Origin: Alphaproteobacteria bacterium | GTDB taxonomy: Bacteria > Pseudomonadota > Alphaproteobacteria > Micavibrionales > Micavibrionaceae | Assembly: GCA_030147745.1 (NCBI GenBank) | Contig: JASBUS010000016.1 | Span: forward strand, 1 to 47,603 | Length of the DNA: 47,603 nt | Direction of reading: 5' to 3' | Shown here: piece by piece, positions 42,755 to 47,603 of the stretch | How positions within the stretch are numbered: the first letter of the stretch is position 1 | How the letters are laid out: every line of letters starts with the position of its first letter | Position numbers and translations under genes: made by a program | The notes under the pieces: model-generated | Seen by the model: only the letters and a program-made list of their open reading frames with translations | What the model was told of the DNA's origin: nothing | The model's database searches: none

Positions 42755-43714
42755 TTATTGCGCTAAGTCTTGATATATATGGACATCGCGCTGCGGGAAT
42801 GGGATTTCAATATCATTCTTTTTGAAGGCATGCCAGATGGCGAACATTACTTCGCTTTGTGGCTGCCAGCGCCCTGATGCAACGTCATCAATCCAGAAAT
42901 GTAGGATGAAATCAACGGAGCTATCGCCGAAATTACGGAGGTAACATTTGGGCTCAGGGTCTTTTAGGCAGCGTGGGTGACTCACCGCAGCTTCTAAAAT
43001 AAGCGCCTGTGCTTTTTCAATGTCGGCTTTATAAGATACGCCGAGGGCTATTTCAATGCGCCCACGTTTGTTGGAGAATGTCCAGTTGGTCACGCGGCTG
43101 GTGATTAAGTCTTCATTCGGGACAAGAATTTCTTTGCCATCAAAGGTTTCAATCAATGTGTAGCGTGCGCTCGTTTTGCGAATATTGCCCACAGTGCCGT
43201 CTGTTAACTCGACCATGTCGTCAGTTTCAACAGAACGTTCGAAGGTCAAAATCAAGCCGCTGATGAAGTTAGAGGCAATTTTCTGTAGGCCAAAACCAAG
43301 ACCGATACCCAGTGCGCCGCTAAAGACCGTAAGGGTGGTTAGGTCTATGCCGATAATATCAAGGGCGATAAGACCTGCAAGGAGATAGAGGCCAATATGG
43401 ACGATTTTAACGATCAGAACTTTGTTCGCCTTTTTAACTTTTTTCAATTTATTGACGCGTTTATCAATTAAGTCGGTCAGCATCGCGGTGGACCAGAAGA
43501 TAAACATCAAAATTAGAACTGCACGCATAACGCCATAGGCGCTGACTTGATATTCGCCGATTTTATAGGTGAATTGCGGTGTGTCGAGGAAGGCTTTGAT
43601 GGTATCAAAATAGCCAGCTGTACCCATGCCAACAATAAGGGCGAGCATGAGTAGGGTTAGCCATTTCGCTTGTGCGCCGCTTGGGCGGAAAATCCATTTA
43701 TATAAACGCGACAT
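42755..43714 (-). CDS. MscS-family mechanosensitive channel
   Basis: Membrane channel that opens under membrane tension and protects against osmotic downshock. It has 319 residues. Several N-terminal helices (about 18-36, 62-82, 100-124) are followed by the pore helix TVFSGALGIGLGFGLQKIAS near 134-152, with the glycine/alanine packing pattern. The cytoplasmic beta domain starts GLILTFERSVETDDMVELTD and contains VGNIRKTSARYTLIETFDGK. It is divergent from the zntB-like gene. Its ribosome site is weak (TTGGTG). Confidence 0.92.
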   Translation of the reverse strand: MSRLYKWIFRPSGAQAKWLTLLMLALIVGMGTAGYFDTIKAFLDTPQFTYKIGEYQVSAYGVMRAVLILMFIFWSTAMLTDLIDKRVNKLKKVKKANKVLIVKIVHIGLYLLAGLIALDIIGIDLTTLTVFSGALGIGLGFGLQKIASNFISGLILTFERSVETDDMVELTDGTVGNIRKTSARYTLIETFDGKEILVPNEDLITSRVTNWTFSNKRGRIEIALGVSYKADIEKAQALILEAAVSHPRCLKDPEPKCYLRNFGDSSVDFILHFWIDDVASGRWQPQSEVMFAIWHAFKKNDIEIPFPQRDVHIYQDLAQ

Positions 43715-43804
43715 AAATCACCAATCAACTTCGTGTTAAAGTTTTTCTATGCTAAACTATATGCAGTAATAAATCATTATATTTTCATTTTTAGGTTATT
43801 TGTT

Positions 43805-44785
43805 TTGGTAGAAAATCATCATATTAAATTTGCTGTTGCTTTTGACGGTCGTGGCGGCGGTCAGCCAATTGTTGAAAATGAAGGCATTGCGGAGGCTTTG
43901 AAAGAAGCAAAGCTCGCTTGGGTGCATTTGGATGCAACGCATGAAGATACGCGCGAATGGCTGCATACCCATGTGCCATATTTGGATGACATTATCTTAG
44001 ATGCGTTATTGGCGGATGAAACAACGCCGCGTTTAATCGAACATGGCTCAGGCTATTTAATGTTCTTACGCGGTGTGAATTTAAATGAAAACGCATCGCC
44101 TGAAGACATGGTGTCCTTGCGCCTTTGGATTGATGAAGAGCGTATTGTCAGCTTGCAGCGCCGTGAATTGCGCACCGTGACGGATATTCAGCAGCGCCTG
44201 CTTGAAAATAAAGGGCCGCGTAATTCAGGTGATTTTATTGCGATCCTGCTTGGTCGTTTGCTTGAACGTATGGCGCCTGTGTGGGCGCGGCTTGATGATA
44301 TGCTTGATGATATTGAGCAGCAATTGATTGATAGTCCTGCGAAGTCGATCCGTGCGCGTATTACAACAAGCCGCAAACAATGTATTACACTTCGGCGTTA
44401 TTTGACCCCGCAGCGTGAAATGATCATGCAACTGAGACGTAGTGAATTAGGGTGGATGAGTGAACTTAACCGCCGAAATTTGCAAGAAAGTCTTGATTTG
44501 TTAACACGCTATATTGCGGATCTCGATTCATTTAAGGAGCGCAGCTTAATCGCGACCGAAGAATTAAGCACGCATCTTTCCGCGCGTACGGATCGCAACA
44601 TGTATATTCTCTCAATAATCTCTTTGATCTTCCTGCCGCTAGGTTTCTTGACAGGGCTGCTCGGGATTAATGTTGGTGGCATTCCGGGGGCAGATAATGA
44701 AACCGCATTTTGGTTGTTCTTGGGCATACTCACATTCCTTGTATTTGTGCAACTTATCGTTTTGAAATTCTTGAAGTGGTTGTAA
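43805..44785 (+). CDS. zntB: ZntB-like CorA-family metal transporter
   Basis: Inner-membrane divalent cation transporter. I start it at the TTG at 43805 (VENHHIKFAVAFDGRG), giving 326 residues, the length of E. coli ZntB. The frame is open to 43733, but the extra part has no ribosome site and would be a hydrophobic N-terminus unlike the family. There is a long cytoplasmic helical domain (about 20-265). Two C-terminal helices (about 270-290 and 303-323) carry the loop motif GINVGGIPGADN, typical of ZntB. Zn versus other metal selectivity is not shown by sequence. It is followed 4 bp later by a histidine kinase gene. Confidence 0.9.
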   Translation: MVENHHIKFAVAFDGRGGGQPIVENEGIAEALKEAKLAWVHLDATHEDTREWLHTHVPYLDDIILDALLADETTPRLIEHGSGYLMFLRGVNLNENASPEDMVSLRLWIDEERIVSLQRRELRTVTDIQQRLLENKGPRNSGDFIAILLGRLLERMAPVWARLDDMLDDIEQQLIDSPAKSIRARITTSRKQCITLRRYLTPQREMIMQLRRSELGWMSELNRRNLQESLDLLTRYIADLDSFKERSLIATEELSTHLSARTDRNMYILSIISLIFLPLGFLTGLLGINVGGIPGADNETAFWLFLGILTFLVFVQLIVLKFLKWL

Positions 44786-44789
44786 GCAT

Positions 44790-46562
44790 ATGACGATGGA
44801 TCATGATATTGATTTAAATGATTTGCAGGCGGAGCAAGATAAGCTTGCCCGTGCGGGTCATTTCCATTGGGTGCATTGGGTGATTATTTTTGGCTCGGCT
44901 TTGTTGACCATATATGCGTCTTTTCTGTCGAAGACACAGGGCGAGCAACGTGCATTGACCCATTATACAGAACAAACGCACCGTATGATTGAATTGGTGC
45001 AAGAACGTATGGAAAAATACGAAGTTGCACTGCATTCAGGCGTTGCGGTCATTAAAGCCAATGGTAATGAAACCAATTATTACCATTGGAAAAAATTTGC
45101 CGAGGCCTTTCATATAGAGACGCGTTATCCTGGGATTAACGGCATTGGGGTCATATATAACATTCCGCCTGAGAGCCTTGAGGGCTATTTGCAAAGTGAA
45201 CGTTTAATCCGACCAGAATATCGTATTCATCCACCGCATGAAAAATCCGAATATTGGCCGATTACTTATATTGAACCTGAGGCGAGTAATTTGAAGGCTG
45301 TAGGTTTGGACATGGCACATGAACATAACCGTTATAGCGCTATTTTAGCGGCGCGTGACACAGGGTTGCCGCAGGTCACAGGGCCAATCACATTAGTACA
45401 AGATCAAATGCAAACACCGGGCTTTTTATTTTATTTACCGTTTTACCGTGACGCCAAGGTTGATAGTGTTGAAGCACGCCGTGCAGAAATTATTGGGGCG
45501 GTTTATGCGCCGTTTATCTTCAGTAAATTGATGGAAGGGACGCTCCGTAAAGAAAGCCGTTCAATCAGCATTAAAATCACAGATGAAGACGTTGCTTTAT
45601 ATGATGAATTCAGCCCTGAAATGGCTGATTATGATGCGAACCCAGTTTATAGCTCTCATGTGCCCGTTAATATGTATGGACGCGTCTGGGATTTCCATTT
45701 TCAAACAACGCAGCCTTTCCGTGCCTATGTTGCTAATAGCAAGCCTTTATTCATTCTGCTCGGTGGTGGTTTGATTGAGACTTTGTTGATTTGTATATTC
45801 TTGCTTATGAGCCGTTCAAACCGTAAGGCGATATCTTTTGCATCACGTATGACCGAGGGATATAAATCCAAAGCGTTATCTTTAGAGGCTGCAAATGCTG
45901 AACTTGAAGAGTTTGCTTATCGCACATCGCATGATTTACGCTCCCCGCTTATATCGTCGCGTAAATTAATCCAAATTTCTTTAGATGCCATTGGCGAAGG
46001 GGAAAATGAAAAGGCAGCGAAGAGCTTAACCTTAGCAGAGACGGCGCTGGCGAATTTAGAAAAGCTTGTCCGCAATATTTTAGATCTGACCAAAAACACC
46101 CATATGGAAGAAGAAGATCAAGATATCAATCTGCGTGAAAAGATTGAGGGTATTCTGCGTAAGCTTTCACATATGGATCATTTTGACCATATGGCGATAC
46201 GTTTAGATGTCGCGGATGATGTGGTTTTGACGTGTAAGCCGCTGCGCGTCCAAACGATTTTAGAAAACCTAATTTCGAACGCCATTAAATATCATGATCC
46301 GACTGAACCTGCGCCTTATTTAAACATCACTTTCCATTTGGATGGTGATAAGAAAACGTTGTTATTCGAAGATAACGGCCTTGGTATTCCTGAAGATCAG
46401 CGCGAGAATATTTTCCAGATGTTTAAGCGTTTCCATCCGCGCACCTCTTATGGTTCAGGTCTTGGGCTATATATGATTAAGAAGAGTGCGGATCAAATCG
46501 GCGCGACAATTAGTTATAAAGCGCGGGCGAAAGGCTCAAGCTTTATGGTCACTTTTGATTAA
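44790..46562 (+). CDS. CHASE-domain sensor histidine kinase
   Basis: Membrane sensor kinase of 590 residues. Transmembrane helix 1 (about 31-49) is followed by a periplasmic CHASE domain (about 70-285) containing HIETRYPGINGIGVIYNIPP. Transmembrane helix 2 is near 322-343. A HisKA domain carries EEFAYRTSHDLRSPLISSRK, with the phospho-acceptor His381. The HATPase domain carries LISNAIKYHDP, EDNGLGIPEDQREN and YGSGLGLYMIKKSADQIG. No response regulator is adjacent. It starts 4 bp after the zntB-like stop, so the two are probably co-transcribed. The ligand of the CHASE domain is unknown. Confidence 0.92.
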   Translation: MTMDHDIDLNDLQAEQDKLARAGHFHWVHWVIIFGSALLTIYASFLSKTQGEQRALTHYTEQTHRMIELVQERMEKYEVALHSGVAVIKANGNETNYYHWKKFAEAFHIETRYPGINGIGVIYNIPPESLEGYLQSERLIRPEYRIHPPHEKSEYWPITYIEPEASNLKAVGLDMAHEHNRYSAILAARDTGLPQVTGPITLVQDQMQTPGFLFYLPFYRDAKVDSVEARRAEIIGAVYAPFIFSKLMEGTLRKESRSISIKITDEDVALYDEFSPEMADYDANPVYSSHVPVNMYGRVWDFHFQTTQPFRAYVANSKPLFILLGGGLIETLLICIFLLMSRSNRKAISFASRMTEGYKSKALSLEAANAELEEFAYRTSHDLRSPLISSRKLIQISLDAIGEGENEKAAKSLTLAETALANLEKLVRNILDLTKNTHMEEEDQDINLREKIEGILRKLSHMDHFDHMAIRLDVADDVVLTCKPLRVQTILENLISNAIKYHDPTEPAPYLNITFHLDGDKKTLLFEDNGLGIPEDQRENIFQMFKRFHPRTSYGSGLGLYMIKKSADQIGATISYKARAKGSSFMVTFD

Positions 46563-46576
46563 GATGTTCAAAAAAT

Positions 46577-46604
46577 AACCCGCCGCAATAAATCACGGCG
46601 GGTT
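46577..46604. terminator. Bidirectional intrinsic terminator
   Basis: Perfect 9-bp G/C-rich stem AACCCGCCG/CGGCGGGTT with a 10-nt loop, between the convergent histidine-kinase and acyl-ACP synthetase genes. Confidence 0.8.
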
Positions 46605-46624
46605 GTTGTTATGCGCTAAAGGAA

Positions 46625-47603
46625 TTATGCGGCGTTTTGCACCAATTCTTGCAGGGTGGTGTAATCGGTTTTACCGCTCCCAAGTACAGGTATTTTATCC
46701 AGTTTCATTACCGTTTTTGGTACGGCTAGCTCGCTAATGCCATTTGCTGCGGCATAGCTTGATAAGGCTTTCTTATCCGCATCCTGCTGTGTGGTGACAA
46801 AGATAAGCTGTTCACCTTTCTTGGCATCAGGGATGGCGACAACGGCGTTATGGGCGTCTGGATAGACCTTCTGAATCATCGACTCGACGCTTGTTAGAGA
46901 CACCATTTCACCCGCAATTTTAGCAAAGCGCTTAGCGCGGCCAAGGATCGTGACATAGCCATGGTCATCAATATCGACGATGTCGCCTGTGTCATACCAG
47001 CCTTCGGCAGGTGGTTCTAATACGCCCGGATTGTCGGCGCGGTAGTAGCCACACATGATATTCGGACCTTTAACAAATAGGCGACCGCCAATATCAACAC
47101 CGGGCACTTTTTCAAGGCGGTGTTCAACGCCTGCGAGCAGGCGGCCAACACTGCCTGCCTTCAAATGCATCGGTGCATTAAGGGCCAAAGCAGGGGCGGT
47201 TTCAGTTGCGCCATAGCCTTCTAAAATACGGACGCCATATTTATTCATATAAAGGGCGCGTGTTTCATCCTTCACTTTCTCGGCACCTGCAAAGATATAA
47301 CGCATACGATAAAAGTCATATGGATGCGCCATGCGGGCATAACCGTTTAGGAAGGTGTCTGTGCCGAACATAATCGTTGCATTGGTCGCATAAACCAGTT
47401 CAGGCACAATACGGTAATGCAGCGGGCTCGGGTAAAGGAAGGTTTTTACGCCTGACAATATCGGCAATAACGTGCCGCCTGTTAAACCGAATGAATGGAA
47501 CATTGGCAAGCAGTTAAAGACAATATCCTGACGGTTAAAGTCAACGCGGCTAGAGAGCTGAACAATATTGCACATGATATTGGCGTGGCTTAACACAACA
47601 CCT
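46625..47603 (-). CDS. Acyl-ACP synthetase, Aas-like C-terminal part (runs off right edge)
   Basis: C-terminal part of an AMP-forming acyl-activating enzyme. The frame is open to the right edge and opens with VVLSHANIM, the end of the ATP P-loop motif (usually TSGTTGxPKG just before), so the N-terminus lies outside the window. Visible elements are CLPMFHSFGLTGGTLLPIL, RILEGYGATETAPALALNAP, EGWYDTGDIVDIDDHGYVTI and then GRAKRFAKIAGEMVSLTSVE. The closing block is LDKIPVLGSGKTDYTTL. The GRAKRFAKIAGEMVSL and PVLGSGKTDY phrases closely resemble the acyl-ACP synthetase half of Aas. Whether the missing part has a PlsC acyltransferase or MFS module cannot be seen. Confidence 0.88.
   Translation of the reverse strand, partial: GVVLSHANIMCNIVQLSSRVDFNRQDIVFNCLPMFHSFGLTGGTLLPILSGVKTFLYPSPLHYRIVPELVYATNATIMFGTDTFLNGYARMAHPYDFYRMRYIFAGAEKVKDETRALYMNKYGVRILEGYGATETAPALALNAPMHLKAGSVGRLLAGVEHRLEKVPGVDIGGRLFVKGPNIMCGYYRADNPGVLEPPAEGWYDTGDIVDIDDHGYVTILGRAKRFAKIAGEMVSLTSVESMIQKVYPDAHNAVVAIPDAKKGEQLIFVTTQQDADKKALSSYAAANGISELAVPKTVMKLDKIPVLGSGKTDYTTLQELVQNAA

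Noticed and set aside
43733-43804. Upstream extension of the ZntB-like protein (24 residues)
   Set aside because: Hydrophobic and unlike the family N-terminus; no ribosome site. The TTG at 43805 gives the standard length.
1-47603. CRISPR array, IS element, integrase, toxin-antitoxin pair or prophage
   Set aside because: No regularly spaced repeats, transposase or integrase motifs, or small two-gene toxin modules were found; the tRNA-Gly shows no adjacent integrase or direct repeat.

Overview
This 47.6 kb window comes from a motile Gram-negative chromosome, most likely an alphaproteobacterium of moderate GC (mid-40s percent by eye). The evidence is RND efflux with a NodT-type outer-membrane lipoprotein, a periplasmic flagellar rod-hook-filament gene set, a DUF4402/chaperone/usher fimbrial locus, a short-form HisG-like protein, and CtrA-like (TTAA-N7-TTAA) and sigma-54-like sites. 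I cannot assign a genus. No phage, IS element, integrase or CRISPR array was seen.

Layout. (1) 1-3896, minus: an RND tripartite efflux operon (outer-membrane factor, adaptor, permease; the permease runs off the left edge). (2) 4048-4704, minus: an ECF sigma factor with no adjacent anti-sigma gene, preceded by a sigma-54-like promoter. (3) 4810-14936: a flagellar cluster. Flagellin, fliD and fliS lie on the minus strand. Divergent to them on the plus strand are flgD, flgE, two small unknown genes, flgK, flgL and a flgN-like gene. (4) 14976-17375, minus: a large TPR-sulfotransferase between the flagellar and pilus loci. (5) 17693-23127, plus: two DUF4402 pilin-like proteins, a PapD-like chaperone, and a 1068-residue usher-like protein with a C-terminal AMIN-like domain. 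(6) 23272-24886: a small unknown gene, a YerC/TrpR-like repressor with a palindrome over its promoter, a divergent HisG-like protein, and tRNA-Gly(CCC). (7) 25001-30795, minus: a beta-oxidation operon (fadD-like, thiolase, HAD-ECH fusion). (8) 31031-37261, plus: an MFS transporter, then a four-gene gamma-glutamylation operon (glutamine-synthetase-like ligase, aldehyde dehydrogenase, Fe-alcohol dehydrogenase, C26 gamma-glutamyl hydrolase). (9) 37328-46562: a small membrane protein, an RNase R-like exonuclease, a secreted Cache protein, a chemoreceptor, a beta-carbonic anhydrase, MscS, ZntB and a CHASE histidine kinase. (10) 46625 to the right edge, minus: the C-terminal part of an Aas-like acyl-ACP synthetase.

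How the parts fit. Regions 3-5 make surface appendages. The TPR-sulfotransferase between them could modify one of them, but that is inference. Regions 7 and 8 are catabolic. Region 8 has the enzymes expected for oxidising an amino alcohol while its amine is capped with glutamate. The most unusual items are the usher with a peptidoglycan-binding-type AMIN tail, the TrpR-like/HisG-like pair with its operator, the ADH-containing gamma-glutamyl operon, and the two unknown genes between flgE and flgK.
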